From Haemophilus parainfluenzae (GTDB lineage Bacteria > Pseudomonadota > Gammaproteobacteria > Enterobacterales > Pasteurellaceae), in NCBI RefSeq assembly GCF_036288925.1, contig NZ_CP127167.1, forward strand, positions 2,046,001 to 2,110,000: a DNA stretch of 64,000 nucleotides, read 5' to 3'. Shown one piece after another: positions 9,663 to 19,973 of the stretch. Numbering within the stretch: position 1 is the stretch's first letter; each line of letters starts with the position of its first letter. The translations under genes and the position numbers were made by a program. Below the pieces are notes generated by a model that was not told the origin of the DNA, searched no databases, and worked only from the letters and a program-made list of their open reading frames with translations.

Positions 9663-10187
9663 ATGGCAGTTGTCGGTTTATTTTACGGTAGTGACACAGG
9701 TAATACAGAAAACATTGCAAAAATGATTCAAAAACAATTAGGCAATGAATTAGTCGATATTCGTGACATTGCAAAAAGCACAAAAGAAGATATCGAAAGT
9801 TATGATTTTTTACTTTTCGGTATTCCGACTTGGTATTACGGTGAAGCGCAAGCTGACTGGGATGATTTTTTCCCTACTTTAGAAGAAATTGATTTTACTG
9901 ACAAATTAGTGGGTATTTTTGGCTGTGGCGATCAGGAAGATTATGCTGATTATTTCTGTGATGCAATCGGTACAGTACGTGATATCGTTGAACCACGTGG
10001 CGCAATTATCGTGGGCAATTGGTCAACGGATGGTTACACCTTTGAAGCATCGAAAGCATTACTGGACGATGGAAACTTCATTGGCTTATGTATTGATGAA
10101 GATCGTCAACCGGAACTTACTGCAGAACGCGTAGAGAAATGGACAAAACAAATCTACAATGAAATGTGTTTAGCAGAATTAGCTTAA
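9663..10187 (+). CDS. fldA: Flavodoxin I
   Basis: A 174-residue long-chain flavodoxin, an FMN electron carrier. The phosphate-binding loop GSDTGNTENIA (residues 9-19), the first FMN stacking loop around WYYGEAQADWDDF and the second loop FGCGDQEDYADYF are all present. A good GGAAAG site precedes the ATG. It is followed after 32 bases by fur, so the two are probably cotranscribed, as in E. coli. Confidence 0.96.
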   Translation: MAVVGLFYGSDTGNTENIAKMIQKQLGNELVDIRDIAKSTKEDIESYDFLLFGIPTWYYGEAQADWDDFFPTLEEIDFTDKLVGIFGCGDQEDYADYFCDAIGTVRDIVEPRGAIIVGNWSTDGYTFEASKALLDDGNFIGLCIDEDRQPELTAERVEKWTKQIYNEMCLAELA

Positions 10188-10219
10188 CCATCTCTATTTA
10201 GCATATTTAAGGGAACATT

Positions 10220-10654
10220 ATGTCTGAAGAAAACATCAAATTACTCAAAAAAGCCGGATTAAAAATTACTGAACCTCGGCTGACTATTCTTACGTTAATG
10301 CAAGAGCATAAAAACGAGCATTTCTCAGCAGAAGATGTATATAAGATCTTATTGGAACAAGGCAGTGATATTGGCCTTGCAACTGTATATCGTGTGCTTA
10401 ACCAATTTAATGAAGCGCATATCTTAATTCGTCATAATTTTGAAGGTAACAAGTCTGTTTTTGAACTTGCACCAACAGAACACCACGATCACATTATCTG
10501 TGAAGATTGCGGTAAAGTATTTGAGTTTACTGATAATATTATCGAACAGCGTCAAAAAGAAATCAGTCAGCAACATGGTATCAAATTAAAAGCACACAGT
10601 TTATATCTCTACGGTAAATGTAGCGATATCAACAAATGTGAAGAGAAAAAATAA
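10220..10654 (+). CDS. fur: Ferric uptake regulator Fur
   Basis: Fe(II)-dependent repressor of iron uptake genes. The 144-residue protein has the winged helix (ITEPRLTILTLM and IGLATVYRVLNQF), the His-rich metal site EHHDHIICEDCGK with a CxxC zinc motif, and a second C-terminal Cys pair (Lys-Cys-Ser-Asp-Ile-Asn-Lys-Cys). It follows fldA and ends at a strong terminator. Confidence 0.97.
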   Translation: MSEENIKLLKKAGLKITEPRLTILTLMQEHKNEHFSAEDVYKILLEQGSDIGLATVYRVLNQFNEAHILIRHNFEGNKSVFELAPTEHHDHIICEDCGKVFEFTDNIIEQRQKEISQQHGIKLKAHSLYLYGKCSDINKCEEKK

Positions 10655-10670
10655 TGCTTGCTAAAAAACA

Positions 10671-10699
10671 AAAACCTTAGGCTAAACCTAAGGTTTTTT
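10671..10699 (+). terminator. Rho-independent terminator after fur
   Basis: AAAACCTTAGG, a CTAAA loop, then CCTAAGGTTTTTTA: an 11-base-pair stem with a T run, 16 bases after the fur stop codon. Confidence 0.9.
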
Positions 10700-10711
10700 A
10701 TTCTCTCAGCT

Positions 10712-10738
10712 AAAATGCGGTCAAAATCGACCGCACTT
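10712..10738. terminator. Inverted uptake-signal pair between convergent fur and argG
   Basis: AAATGCGGTC and GACCGCACTT face each other around a short loop, giving a hairpin between convergent genes. Such paired DNA-uptake signals often act as terminators in Haemophilus. Confidence 0.6.
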
Positions 10739-10759
10739 CTTTCTATTTAAAAGAGAAAA

Positions 10760-12097
<1,338 letters not shown>

Positions 12098-12145
12098 TTA
12101 TTTCCTTCATTGTGGTTATGGTGAGTGAGTCTTTAAAAAGTGCAG

Positions 12146-12976
12146 TCAAAAATCACTGCGCTTTTCTAACATCTCATCGGGATTTGGATAACGATAAACG
12201 AAGCCTAAATCTCGACAAATCTTATCTGCTATAATGATTCGTTTCGGATCCGAATCACTACATTCAAATTGTGGTATGGATAAATCATAAAATGCCGCTG
12301 CTTTTGTGTAATATTCTGCTCGTGTAGGATGAATTGGCGCGCAAAGATGGTAAGTTCGCAATCCATTTGGATTCATAAGTAAGGTAGTAATAGCTTGAAT
12401 GCAATCTTCAAGATGCACCAAATTAACAGGCGAATTACCCTGTTTTAAATTACATTTTCCTGCTAAGAATTTAACCGGATGGCGTTGTTTCCCAATTAAT
12501 CCTGCAAGTCGAAGAATATCGCAATGAGATATTTCCGATTGGAACAAGCACTGCTCGGCTTGTATCAGTGTTTTACCCATTTCTGTTTCAGCTGAAAGTT
12601 GAGAATCTTCATCAAATTGCCCCGAAATATCAGGAAAAACAGACGTTGAACTGGTAAAAATCAAGTGCTGTACACCTTGTTTCTTTGCTTGATTAGTTAA
12701 AAAAGTAAGATGTTCACAATACTGTTGAGAAGAAAAACGGCTAGGTGGTAAGGTGATAATGAGTGCATTCACATCAAAAAGAGATTGAATATTATCAGGC
12801 AAACTCTTTATTTTTTCTGAAAAAGAAAAAGGATAGGCTTCAATGCCTAACTGATGCAATCGTTGAGCATCCGCGAAAGATTGTTTTGAGCCTTTTACAC
12901 GCCAACCGAGTTTTTTTAAGTGTTGCGTCAGCGGCAAACCTAACCAACCTAAACCAACTATTGCAACAGATTTCAT
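12146..12976 (-). CDS. NAD(P)-binding SDR-like protein (YeeZ type)
   Basis: A 276-residue Rossmann-fold protein related to extended SDR/epimerases such as E. coli YeeZ; the reaction is unknown. The dinucleotide-binding motif is Gly-Leu-Gly-Trp-Leu-Gly-Leu-Pro at residues 8-15, and FTSSTSVFPDISG resembles the SDR Ser region, but a standard YxxxK pair is not obvious. It lies between purC and argG on the same strand with short gaps on both sides. Function not assigned. Confidence 0.7.
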   Translation of the reverse strand: MKSVAIVGLGWLGLPLTQHLKKLGWRVKGSKQSFADAQRLHQLGIEAYPFSFSEKIKSLPDNIQSLFDVNALIITLPPSRFSSQQYCEHLTFLTNQAKKQGVQHLIFTSSTSVFPDISGQFDEDSQLSAETEMGKTLIQAEQCLFQSEISHCDILRLAGLIGKQRHPVKFLAGKCNLKQGNSPVNLVHLEDCIQAITTLLMNPNGLRTYHLCAPIHPTRAEYYTKAAAFYDLSIPQFECSDSDPKRIIIADKICRDLGFVYRYPNPDEMLEKRSDF

Positions 12977-13047
12977 TTTCTTTTATTCACAAATTCTATC
13001 CGAAAAAATCCCTGCCATTCTAAAGCATAGCAGGGAGATTGTTAATG

Positions 13048-13908
13048 TTATTTTGTTAATAAATCCAACGCCTCTCGATATTTAGCCATTGTTTTTTCAA
13101 TTACTTCTTTTGGTACTTTAGGCGCTGGTGGTTGTTTATTCCAACCACTTTGCTCTAACCAATCTCGTACAAATTGCTTATCAAACGACGGTGGATTTGT
13201 GCCTTCTTTATAAGTATCAACTGACCAAAAACGACTAGAATCTGGCGTTAATACCTCATCCATTAAAGTGAGTGTGCCATTTTCATCTAAACCTAATTCA
13301 AATTTAGTATCACAAATAATAATACCTTTAGTCAGCGCATATTTCGCAGCCTCAGTATAAAGCGCTATCGCTTTTTCTCTCACTTTTGCCGCCAATTCTA
13401 CGCCAATAGCTTTTTCACATTCTTCATAGCTAATATTGATATCGTGATTGCCCACTTCTTCTTTACTTGATGGCGTAAAAATTGGTTCAGGTAATTTACT
13501 TGCCTCAACTAATCCTTCTGGCAATTTCAAACCACAAATGGTGCCCGTTTGCTTATAATCTTTTAGCCCACTACCTGTTAAATAACCACGCACGATAGAT
13601 TCAATTTTTATTGGTTTCAAACGCTTACATACCACTGCTCGATCTTTTACTAAATCAGCTTCTTCTTTTGGTAACACATCATAAACTGAATCGCCTGTAA
13701 AATGATTCGGCATAATATGGGCTAACTTATTGAACCAGAAATTGGAAATTTGAGTCAGAATTTCACCTTTGCGTGGGATAGGATCATCTAAAATTACATC
13801 AAATGCAGACAAACGGTCACTGGCTACCATTAACATTCGTTTATCATCGATCTCATAAAGATCACGCACTTTCCCTGAATAGATTTTTTTTAGACTAAGT
13901 TGTGTCAT
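13048..13908 (-). CDS. purC: Phosphoribosylaminoimidazole-succinocarboxamide synthase
   Basis: ATP-dependent SAICAR synthase of purine synthesis (CAIR plus aspartate). The frame begins with a GTG three codons earlier, but the ATG at 13908 with AAGG about 9 bases upstream gives the conserved N-terminus [16 protein letters not shown] and 286 residues. Motifs SDRLSAFD and [11 protein letters not shown] are present. A PurR-type operator lies just upstream. Confidence 0.96.
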   Translation of the reverse strand: MTQLSLKKIYSGKVRDLYEIDDKRMLMVASDRLSAFDVILDDPIPRKGEILTQISNFWFNKLAHIMPNHFTGDSVYDVLPKEEADLVKDRAVVCKRLKPIKIESIVRGYLTGSGLKDYKQTGTICGLKLPEGLVEASKLPEPIFTPSSKEEVGNHDINISYEECEKAIGVELAAKVREKAIALYTEAAKYALTKGIIICDTKFELGLDENGTLTLMDEVLTPDSSRFWSVDTYKEGTNPPSFDKQFVRDWLEQSGWNKQPPAPKVPKEVIEKTMAKYREALDLLTK

Positions 13909-13948
13909 TGTTTGCACCTTTTATTATAAGAATAAAAAATCGGCGCGT

Positions 13949-13980
13949 ATTATACCGCACTTTTGCGCAAACGTTTGCTT
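13949..13980 (-). promoter_or_regulatory. purC promoter region with PurR operator
   Basis: The perfect dyad GCAAACGTTTGC (13967-13978, within the 16-base box 13965-13980) matches the PurR operator core. On the minus strand a TATAAT -10 box lies at 13954-13949, so the operator covers the -35 position. A repressor bound here would block purC transcription when hypoxanthine or guanine is available; that regulatory outcome is inferred from E. coli PurR. Confidence 0.8.
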
Positions 13981-14127
13981 TTTTTATCAAAAATTTTTAA
14001 AGAAAAGAAATTACAGAGTCATACACCTAAATAAGCTATAGATAACAAAAGAAAAACAATTTAATTTGAGCTCAATCTGAAAATCAGCGACAATACAGCA
14101 TTATTTAAAACAGAAGAAACAAGACAA

Positions 14128-15711
14128 ATGAGTTATCCATTAGAAGAAGTGAATAAACGTCGCACATTTGCGATTATTTCCCACCCTGACGCAGGTAAAA
14201 CCACCATCACCGAAAAGGTATTGTTATACGGCAATGCCATTCAAAAAGCAGGCTCAGTAAAAGGTAAAGGCTCTGCACAGCATGCAAAATCTGACTGGAT
14301 GGAAATGGAAAAACAACGTGGTATTTCCATTACCACTTCCGTGATGCAATTCCCTTACAATGAATGCTTAGTGAATTTATTGGATACACCGGGACATGAA
14401 GATTTCTCGGAAGATACCTACCGCACTTTAACGGCCGTGGATAGCTGCTTGATGGTTATCGACTCAGCAAAAGGGGTTGAAGAACGAACCATTAAATTAA
14501 TGGAAGTGACCCGTTTACGCGATACACCAATTATCACTTTCATGAATAAACTTGACCGAGATATTCGCGATCCGATGGAATTATTAGATGAAGTGGAAAG
14601 CATATTAAAAATCCATTGTGCACCGATTACTTGGCCGATTGGTTGCGGTAAATTGTTTAAAGGAGTTTATCATTTATATAAAGATGAAACCTATCTTTAT
14701 CAAAGTGGCCAAGGCTCTACTATTCAAGAAGTACGAATCGTGAAAGGCTTAAATAGCCCTGAATTAGACGCAGCCGTAGGTGATGACTTAGCCCAACAAC
14801 TGCGAGATGAATTAGAGCTAGTAAAAGGTGCAAGTAATGAATTTGATTTGGATTTATTCTTAAGTGGTGAATTAACACCAGTCTTTTTTGGTACTGCATT
14901 AGGTAACTTCGGTGTCGATCATTTCTTGGATGGTTTAACCGAATGGGCGCCTGCACCACAAGCTCGCCAAGCAGATACTCGTAAAGTTTCAGCAGAAGAA
15001 GAAAAATTCAGCGGTTTCGTGTTTAAAATCCAAGCCAATATGGATCCAAAACACCGCGACCGCGTGGCTTTCTTACGCGTAGTTTCTGGCAAATATGAAA
15101 AAGGCATGAAACTTAAACACGTGCGTATTGGTAAAGATGTAGTCATTTCTGACGCCCTCACCTTTATGGCGGGGGATCGTACTCATGCAGATGAGGCTTA
15201 TGCTGGCGATATTATCGGTTTGCACAATCACGGTACTATTCAAATTGGTGATACCTTTACGCAAGGCGAAGAGCTTAAATTTACCGGTATTCCAAACTTT
15301 GCGCCTGAATTATTCCGTCGTATTCGTTTAAAAGATCCTCTTAAACAAAAACAATTATTAAAAGGTTTGGTGCAACTTTCTGAAGAAGGTGCTGTGCAAG
15401 TATTCCGCCCATTAAGCAATAATGATTTGATTGTTGGCGCGGTCGGTGTATTACAGTTTGATGTGGTTGTTTCGCGTTTGAAATCTGAATATAACGTTGA
15501 AGCCATTTACGAAACGGTCAATGTCGCGACGGCTCGTTGGGTAGAATGTGCGGATAACAAAAAATTTGAAGAGTTCAAACGCAAAAATGAGCAAAACCTA
15601 GCATTAGATGGTGGAGATAATCTTACTTACATTGCACCAACGATGGTTAATTTAAATCTTGCACAAGAACGTTATCCTGATGTGACCTTCTTTAAGACAA
15701 GGGAACATTAA
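14128..15711 (+). CDS. prfC: Peptide chain release factor 3
   Basis: GTPase that ejects RF1/RF2 from the ribosome after termination. The 527-residue protein has G1 Ser-His-Pro-Asp-Ala-Gly-Lys-Thr-Thr (18-26), G3 DTPGHEDF, and G4 Asn-Lys-Leu-Asp. It is a host paralogue of the translational GTPase Tet(M) encoded nearby; the two share only the G domain and are clearly different genes. Divergent from purC; followed by a lipoprotein gene 34 bases downstream. Confidence 0.97.
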   Translation: MSYPLEEVNKRRTFAIISHPDAGKTTITEKVLLYGNAIQKAGSVKGKGSAQHAKSDWMEMEKQRGISITTSVMQFPYNECLVNLLDTPGHEDFSEDTYRTLTAVDSCLMVIDSAKGVEERTIKLMEVTRLRDTPIITFMNKLDRDIRDPMELLDEVESILKIHCAPITWPIGCGKLFKGVYHLYKDETYLYQSGQGSTIQEVRIVKGLNSPELDAAVGDDLAQQLRDELELVKGASNEFDLDLFLSGELTPVFFGTALGNFGVDHFLDGLTEWAPAPQARQADTRKVSAEEEKFSGFVFKIQANMDPKHRDRVAFLRVVSGKYEKGMKLKHVRIGKDVVISDALTFMAGDRTHADEAYAGDIIGLHNHGTIQIGDTFTQGEELKFTGIPNFAPELFRRIRLKDPLKQKQLLKGLVQLSEEGAVQVFRPLSNNDLIVGAVGVLQFDVVVSRLKSEYNVEAIYETVNVATARWVECADNKKFEEFKRKNEQNLALDGGDNLTYIAPTMVNLNLAQERYPDVTFFKTREH

Positions 15712-15745
15712 TTACCATTTTCTACCATTAACAAAAGGAAAAATT

Positions 15746-16285
15746 ATGAAAAAATTGATGCTTATCAGTACAGCAGCGTTACTACTCTCGGGTTGTGTAA
15801 ACACTGAGCTGTCAAATGCAGGAAAAGCTTATAACCCACAAACTGACGCACGTATCCGTCTATATGGACAAAATGGTCGCTATACCGAGATGGAAGTAAA
15901 ACAGAATGGAAAAACAGAAAAAGTAAATGTTGGAGGTGGATGGGGGCAATCCTTCAGCTCAATGCTTTACCTTAAAAGTAATGAATCGCTAGGGATGCCA
16001 GATAGCGAAGCGAGTAAAAAACCAAGCCAATTCAATAACTTTGGTTCAAGTACTTTCTTTAAAGAGTTTGTTATCCCTGCGGGCGCTGAAATCACCCTAA
16101 AAAGTGAAATAGTAACCCCAGATAATACTTATACCGATTATGCAAAAGGTATTAAATATACACAACTAGGTTACAGCTGTTCGGGTAAAAAACTCACATT
16201 CACGCCTCAGGCAGGAAAAGATTATGAAGCATTACCTGCAGCATCAACAGCTCAATGTAATTTAACTTTAGTAGAATTAAAATAA
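15746..16285 (+). CDS. Putative lipoprotein, unknown function
   Basis: 179 residues with a lipoprotein signal: Lys-Lys-Leu, a hydrophobic stretch, and the lipobox Leu-Leu-Ser-Gly-Cys17. Asn follows at +2 and Thr at +3 of the lipidated Cys, consistent with outer-membrane sorting. The mature part is Gly-, Ser- and Lys-rich with two further Cys, likely a disulfide in the periplasm. It follows prfC with its own GGAAAA ribosome-binding site. I do not recognise a characterised family. Confidence 0.75.
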   Translation: MKKLMLISTAALLLSGCVNTELSNAGKAYNPQTDARIRLYGQNGRYTEMEVKQNGKTEKVNVGGGWGQSFSSMLYLKSNESLGMPDSEASKKPSQFNNFGSSTFFKEFVIPAGAEITLKSEIVTPDNTYTDYAKGIKYTQLGYSCSGKKLTFTPQAGKDYEALPAASTAQCNLTLVELK

Positions 16286-16291
16286 ATCAAT

Positions 16292-16323
16292 ATGAAAGGT
16301 CACCGCAAGGTGGCTTTTCTTTT
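16292..16323 (+). terminator. Terminator after the lipoprotein gene
   Basis: AAAGGTCACC, a GCAA loop, then GGTGGCTTTT followed by CTTTT: a stem of about 10 pairs with two G-T wobbles and a T-rich tail. Confidence 0.75.
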
Positions 16324-16371
16324 ATATAAAGACATTAAAATTTGTAGCAAATAACAACTGATGGATAGAAC

Positions 16372-16400
16372 AAAGTGCGGTTAAATTTAATCGCATTTTT
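16372..16400. terminator. Uptake-signal hairpin, last host sequence before the island
   Basis: AAAGTGCGGTTAAA pairs with TTTAATCGCATTTTT across a short loop. The first arm contains an exact uptake signal. This is the last Haemophilus-type mark before the imported sequence; sequence matching the Tn916 tet(M) upstream region (from memory) begins within about 25 bases of its end. Confidence 0.6.
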
Positions 16401-16424
16401 TCCTTGTAAAAAATTGGAGATTCC

Positions 16425-16453
16425 TTTACAAATATGCTCTTACGTGCTATTAT
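16425..16453 (+). promoter_or_regulatory. tet(M) promoter
   Basis: TTTACA (16425-16430), 17-base spacer, TATTAT (16448-16453): a good sigma-70-type promoter. It lies upstream of the attenuation leader, so transcription from here must pass the leader hairpins before reaching tet(M). Confidence 0.8.
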
Positions 16454-16484
16454 TTAAGTGACTATTTAAAAGGAGTTAATAAAT

Positions 16485-16508
16485 ATGCGGCAAGGTATTC
16501 TTAAATAA
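16485..16508 (+). CDS. Seven-codon leader ORF upstream of tet(M)
   Basis: ATG CGG CAA GGT ATT CTT AAA TAA, encoding MRQGILK, with AGGAG 9 bases before the start. Its 3' half forms one arm of a long-range inverted repeat (16492-16505 with 16580-16593). Such mini-ORFs belong to the tet(M) leader; whether the peptide itself is made is not known from the sequence. Confidence 0.5.
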   Translation: MRQGILK

Positions 16509-16593
16509 ACTGTCAATTTGATAGCGGGAACAAATAATTAGATGTCCTTTTTTAGGAGGGCTTAGTTTTTTGTACCCAGTTTAAGAATACCTT
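16492..16593 (+). promoter_or_regulatory. Long-range inverted repeat in the tet(M) leader
   Basis: AAGGTATTCTTAAA (16492-16505) is the exact reverse complement of TTTAAGAATACCTT (16580-16593). The pairing would close a large leader RNA structure and overlaps the seven-codon ORF, so ribosome position there could alter folding. This is part of the known Tn916 tet(M) control region; the switching role is inferred. Confidence 0.65.
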
Positions 16594-16629
16594 TATCATG
16601 TGATTCTAAAGTATCCAGAGAATATCTGT

Positions 16630-16716
16630 ATGCTTTGTATACCTATGGTTATGCATAAAAATCCCAGTGATAAAAGTATTTATCACTGGGATTTTTATGC
16701 CCTTTTGGGTTTTTGA
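16630..16716 (+). CDS. tet(M) leader peptide (Tn916 orf12 type)
   Basis: A 28-codon ORF starting MLCIPMVMHKNPSDK and ending in the codons for Ala-Leu-Leu-Gly-Phe just before the tet(M) ribosome-binding site. It spans the terminator hairpin, the arrangement used for transcriptional attenuation of tet(M) in Tn916: when tetracycline lowers charged-tRNA use or slows ribosomes, coupling of ribosome and polymerase allows read-through. From memory the Tn916 peptide has Met at position 4 where this one has Ile. Confidence 0.75.
   Translation: MLCIPMVMHKNPSDKSIYHWDFYALLGF
16653..16700 (+). terminator. tet(M) attenuator hairpin
   Basis: Two perfect complementary arms of 22 bases (16653-16674 and 16679-16700) with an AGTA loop, followed by a T-rich stretch. 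It is inside the orf12 leader peptide gene and immediately upstream of tet(M). This matches the intrinsic terminator described for Tn916 tet(M) regulation. Confidence 0.85.
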
Positions 16717-16731
16717 ATGGAGGAAAATCAC

Positions 16732-18651
16732 ATGAAAATTATTAATATTGGAGTTTTAGCTCATGTTGATGCAGGAAAAACTACCTTAACAGAAAGCTTA
16801 TTATATAACAGTGGAGCGATTACAGAATTAGGAAGCGTGGACAAAGGTACAACGAGGACGGATAATACGCTTTTAGAACGTCAGAGAGGAATTACAATTC
16901 AGACAGGAATAACCTCTTTTCAGTGGGAAAATACGAAGGTGAACATCATAGACACGCCAGGACATATGGATTTCTTAGCAGAAGTATATCGTTCATTATC
17001 AGTTTTAGATGGGGCAATTCTACTGATTTCTGCAAAAGATGGCGTACAAGCACAAACTCGTATATTATTTCATGCACTTAGGAAAATGGGGATTCCCACA
17101 ATCTTTTTTATCAATAAGATTGACCAAAATGGAATTGATTTATCAACGGTTTATCAGGATATTAAAGAGAAACTTTCTGCCGAAATTGTAATCAAACAGA
17201 AGGTAGAACTGTATCCTAATATGTGTGTGACGAACTTTACCGAATCTGAACAATGGGATACGGTAATAGAGGGAAACGATGACCTTTTAGAGAAATATAT
17301 GTCCGGTAAATCATTAGAAGCATTGGAACTCGAACAAGAGGAAAGCATAAGATTTCATAATTGTTCCCTGTTCCCTGTTTATCACGGAAGTGCAAAAAAC
17401 AATATAGGGATTGATAACCTTATAGAAGTGATTACGAATAAATTTTATTCATCAACACATCGAGGTCCGTCTGAACTTTGCGGAAATGTTTTCAAAATTG
17501 AATATTCGGAAAAAAGACAGCGTCTTGCATATATACGTCTTTATAGTGGCGTACTGCATTTGCGAGATTCGGTTAGAGTATCAGAAAAAGAAAAAATAAA
17601 AGTTACAGAAATGTATACTTCAATAAATGGTGAATTATGTAAGATTGATAGAGCTTATTCTGGAGAAATTGTTATTTTGCAAAATGAGTTTTTGAAGTTA
17701 AATAGTGTTCTTGGAGATACAAAACTATTGCCACAGAGAAAAAAGATTGAAAATCCGCACCCTCTACTACAAACAACTGTTGAACCGAGTAAACCTGAAC
17801 AGAGAGAAATGTTGCTTGATGCCCTTTTGGAAATCTCAGATAGTGATCCGCTTCTACGATATTACGTGGATTCTACGACACATGAAATTATACTTTCTTT
17901 CTTAGGGAAAGTACAAATGGAAGTGATTAGTGCACTGTTGCAAGAAAAGTATCATGTGGAGATAGAACTAAAAGAGCCTACAGTCATTTATATGGAGAGA
18001 CCGTTAAAAAATGCAGAATATACCATTCACATCGAAGTGCCGCCAAATCCTTTCTGGGCTTCCATTGGTTTATCTGTATCACCGCTTCCGTTGGGAAGTG
18101 GAATGCAGTATGAGAGCTCGGTTTCTCTTGGATACTTAAATCAATCATTTCAAAATGCAGTTATGGAAGGGATACGCTATGGTTGCGAACAAGGATTATA
18201 TGGTTGGAATGTGACGGATTGTAAAATCTGTTTTAAGTATGGCTTATACTATAGCCCTGTTAGTACCCCAGCAGATTTTCGGATGCTTGCTCCTATTGTA
18301 TTGGAACAAGTCTTAAAAAAAGCTGGAACAGAATTGTTAGAGCCATATCTTAGTTTTAAAATTTATGCGCCACAGGAATATCTTTCACGAGCATACAACG
18401 ATGCTCCTAAATATTGTGCGAACATCGTAGACACTCAATTGAAAAATAATGAGGTCATTCTTAGTGGAGAAATCCCTGCTCGGTGTATTCAAGAATATCG
18501 TAGTGATTTAACTTTCTTTACAAATGGACGTAGTGTTTGTTTAACAGAGTTAAAAGGGTACCATGTTACTACCGGTGAACCTGTTTGCCAGCCCCGTCGT
18601 CCAAATAGTCGGATAGATAAAGTACGATATATGTTCAATAAAATAACTTAG
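16732..18651 (+). CDS. tet(M): Tetracycline resistance ribosomal protection protein Tet(M)
   Basis: EF-G-like GTPase that binds the ribosome and dislodges tetracycline. The frame opens five codons earlier (16717), but GGAGG lies 8 bases before the ATG at 16732, giving the normal 639-residue protein beginning Met-Lys-Ile-Ile-Asn-Ile-Gly. G1 AHVDAGKTT (10-18), G3 DTPGH and G4 Asn-Lys-Ile-Asp are intact and there is no frameshift; the C-terminal Tyr-Met-Phe-Asn-Lys-Ile-Thr end is complete. The sequence agrees closely with the Tn916 family protein from memory. Codon use and lack of uptake signals contrast with the host genes. Expressed from the attenuated leader upstream. Confidence 0.98.
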   Translation: MKIINIGVLAHVDAGKTTLTESLLYNSGAITELGSVDKGTTRTDNTLLERQRGITIQTGITSFQWENTKVNIIDTPGHMDFLAEVYRSLSVLDGAILLISAKDGVQAQTRILFHALRKMGIPTIFFINKIDQNGIDLSTVYQDIKEKLSAEIVIKQKVELYPNMCVTNFTESEQWDTVIEGNDDLLEKYMSGKSLEALELEQEESIRFHNCSLFPVYHGSAKNNIGIDNLIEVITNKFYSSTHRGPSELCGNVFKIEYSEKRQRLAYIRLYSGVLHLRDSVRVSEKEKIKVTEMYTSINGELCKIDRAYSGEIVILQNEFLKLNSVLGDTKLLPQRKKIENPHPLLQTTVEPSKPEQREMLLDALLEISDSDPLLRYYVDSTTHEIILSFLGKVQMEVISALLQEKYHVEIELKEPTVIYMERPLKNAEYTIHIEVPPNPFWASIGLSVSPLPLGSGMQYESSVSLGYLNQSFQNAVMEGIRYGCEQGLYGWNVTDCKICFKYGLYYSPVSTPADFRMLAPIVLEQVLKKAGTELLEPYLSFKIYAPQEYLSRAYNDAPKYCANIVDTQLKNNEVILSGEIPARCIQEYRSDLTFFTNGRSVCLTELKGYHVTTGEPVCQPRRPNSRIDKVRYMFNKIT

Positions 18652-18745
18652 TGTATTTTATGTTGTTATATAAATATGGTTTCTTGTTAAATAAGATGAA
18701 ATATTTTTTAATAAAGATTTGAATTAAAGTGTAAAGGAGGAGATA
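18652..18745. other. Tn916-type spacer downstream of tet(M)
   Basis: AT-rich non-coding sequence between tet(M) and the broken orf6. It ends with AAAGGAGGAG, a ribosome-binding site that served orf6 in the parent transposon. I see no other gene. Confidence 0.5.
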
Positions 18746-18778
18746 GTTATTATAAACTACAAGTGGATATTGTGTGCT
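18746..18778 (+). pseudogene. Remnant of Tn916 orf6 (cysteine-rich KTR protein), 5' end only
   Basis: After a strong GGAGGAG site, codons read Val-Ile-Ile-Asn-Tyr-Lys-Trp-Ile-Leu-Cys, which matches the start of the Tn916 orf6 KTR protein (next residues expected Pro-Val-Cys-Gly). The match then stops abruptly and MEGA-type DNA follows. This marks the Tn916/MEGA join at about 18775. The identification is from memory of a short peptide. Confidence 0.6.
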
Positions 18779-18835
18779 GAGAGCTTTCTTCTATACTAAT
18801 AGACGAAAGGGTGTGAAAATGATTTTTAAATGATA

Positions 18836-19260
18836 CTGTGGAACGGAACAGTAGCCCTAGTATTGACTACTGTCGTTTCTATTCATATTGGCTATTCTAG
18901 GACTGAGATGAAAAAATCTATAAATGCTCAGAATAAAATTGAACCCGCAAATCTCCCCAAAACAATGGTGAGTCATGTACTTGTATTATTCCGAAAAAAT
19001 ACACCTCTGGTGCAGTGAGACAAATTGGTGTATCTTATAGTGGCTTCGTAGATGAAAGCTATACTCTACTATCACTCTTTGATGATGTAGAACAAATTGA
19101 AAAAGATAATAGACTTCAGACAGCTATTGATGTTGTCAGAGAACAGTTTGGTTTTTTAGCCATACAAAAAGGAACCGTCCTAACTGAAGGTTCCAGAAAT
19201 ATTGAACGCAGTAAACTTATCGGTGGTCATTCCGCGGGTGGATTGGAGGGATTAAAATGA
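18836..19260 (+). pseudogene. 3' fragment of a umuC-like Y-family DNA polymerase gene, frameshifted
   Basis: Two overlapping frames encode the C-terminal (little-finger) part of a Gram-positive UmuC/ImpB-type polymerase: one gives HIGYSRTEMKKSINAQNKIEP and LVLFRKN, the other continues KKYTSGAVRQIGVSYSGF to a stop at 19260. The switch falls in a run of six A (18994-18999), so one base has been lost or gained relative to an intact gene. The catalytic N-terminal domains are absent. The 5' end is where MEGA starts. Not expected to make an active polymerase. Confidence 0.7.
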
Positions 19261-19592
19261 AACAAGAAAAAAATACAGTACAATTTTCAGAAATCCGTAG
19301 CAAAGGATGTAATGATATTGAAATGCTTGAAAGATTTTTACATGGAATCGTTGAAACAGCAACTTCAAAACTTCGTCAGAGAAAACTCAAAACAACTGAA
19401 ATATCGATACGACTAGTACATGCTAAATCTGAAAACCGATTACCATTGGAATTTACATTTAGCATTAAGCCAACAAGCTCATCTGTGATAATCTATACTG
19501 AGGTAATCAATCGCTTTAAAGAATGTTACACAGGTGGGGGAATTCAAGGTTTTACGATTCAATTTGATAAAAATACCCTTGCCTCTGCATAG
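19257..19592 (+). CDS. Hypothetical MEGA ORF (111 residues)
   Basis: Starts with ATGA overlapping the end of the umuC fragment and has GGAGGG upstream, so translation was coupled to umuC in the parent element. It has an alternating beta-rich pattern (TTEISIRLVHA, PLEFTFSIKP, GFTIQF) that loosely recalls the polymerase little-finger domain, but I cannot assign a family. Carried by Tn5252 and MEGA elements. Confidence 0.6.
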   Translation: MKQEKNTVQFSEIRSKGCNDIEMLERFLHGIVETATSKLRQRKLKTTEISIRLVHAKSENRLPLEFTFSIKPTSSSVIIYTEVINRFKECYTGGGIQGFTIQFDKNTLASA

Positions 19593-19604
19593 AAAGGATT
19601 TGAT

Positions 19605-19973
19605 ATGATTGACCGTTCATATTTACCATTTCAATCAGCAAGAGAGTACCAGGATACAAAGATGCAAAAATGGATGGGCTTTTTCCTATCTGAACATGCA
19701 TCAGCACTCTCTGATGATACAAACAAAGTAACGTACATGTCTGACTTATCACTAGAGAAGAAATTATTACTCCTCAGTCAAGTATACGCCGGGCAGCTAC
19801 GCACACGCATTCAAGTGATTGAAAAAAACAAGCGTGTTTCCTACACTGGAACAATACCAAGTCTGACCAAAGATTTCATTTTGATAAAAACTACAACAGG
19901 TCACATCAATTTGAAATTAAAAGACATTATTAGTATTGAACTTGTCGAGGAGGTGCTCTATGAATCAGCTTGA
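19605..19973 (+). CDS. YolD-like small protein of MEGA/Tn5252
   Basis: 122 residues beginning Met-Ile-Asp-Arg-Ser-Tyr-Leu-Pro-Phe, with AAAGGA before the ATG. The C-terminal half (GTIPSLTKDFILIKTTTGHINLKLKDIISIEL) looks like a YolD-type beta-domain, a family often found next to umuC-like genes in Gram-positives. Its stop overlaps the next start. No experimental function is known to me. Confidence 0.6.
   Translation: MIDRSYLPFQSAREYQDTKMQKWMGFFLSEHASALSDDTNKVTYMSDLSLEKKLLLLSQVYAGQLRTRIQVIEKNKRVSYTGTIPSLTKDFILIKTTTGHINLKLKDIISIELVEEVLYESA

Noticed and set aside
16717..16731. tet(M) start five codons upstream
   Set aside because: The ATG at 16717 lies inside the orf12 region without its own ribosome-binding site; GGAGG is placed for the ATG at 16732, the standard start.
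18830..19018. A 62-residue stand-alone ORF downstream of tet(M)
   Set aside because: Its sequence is one frame of a frameshifted umuC 3' fragment, and an in-frame stop precedes its ATG. It is listed as part of the pseudogene.
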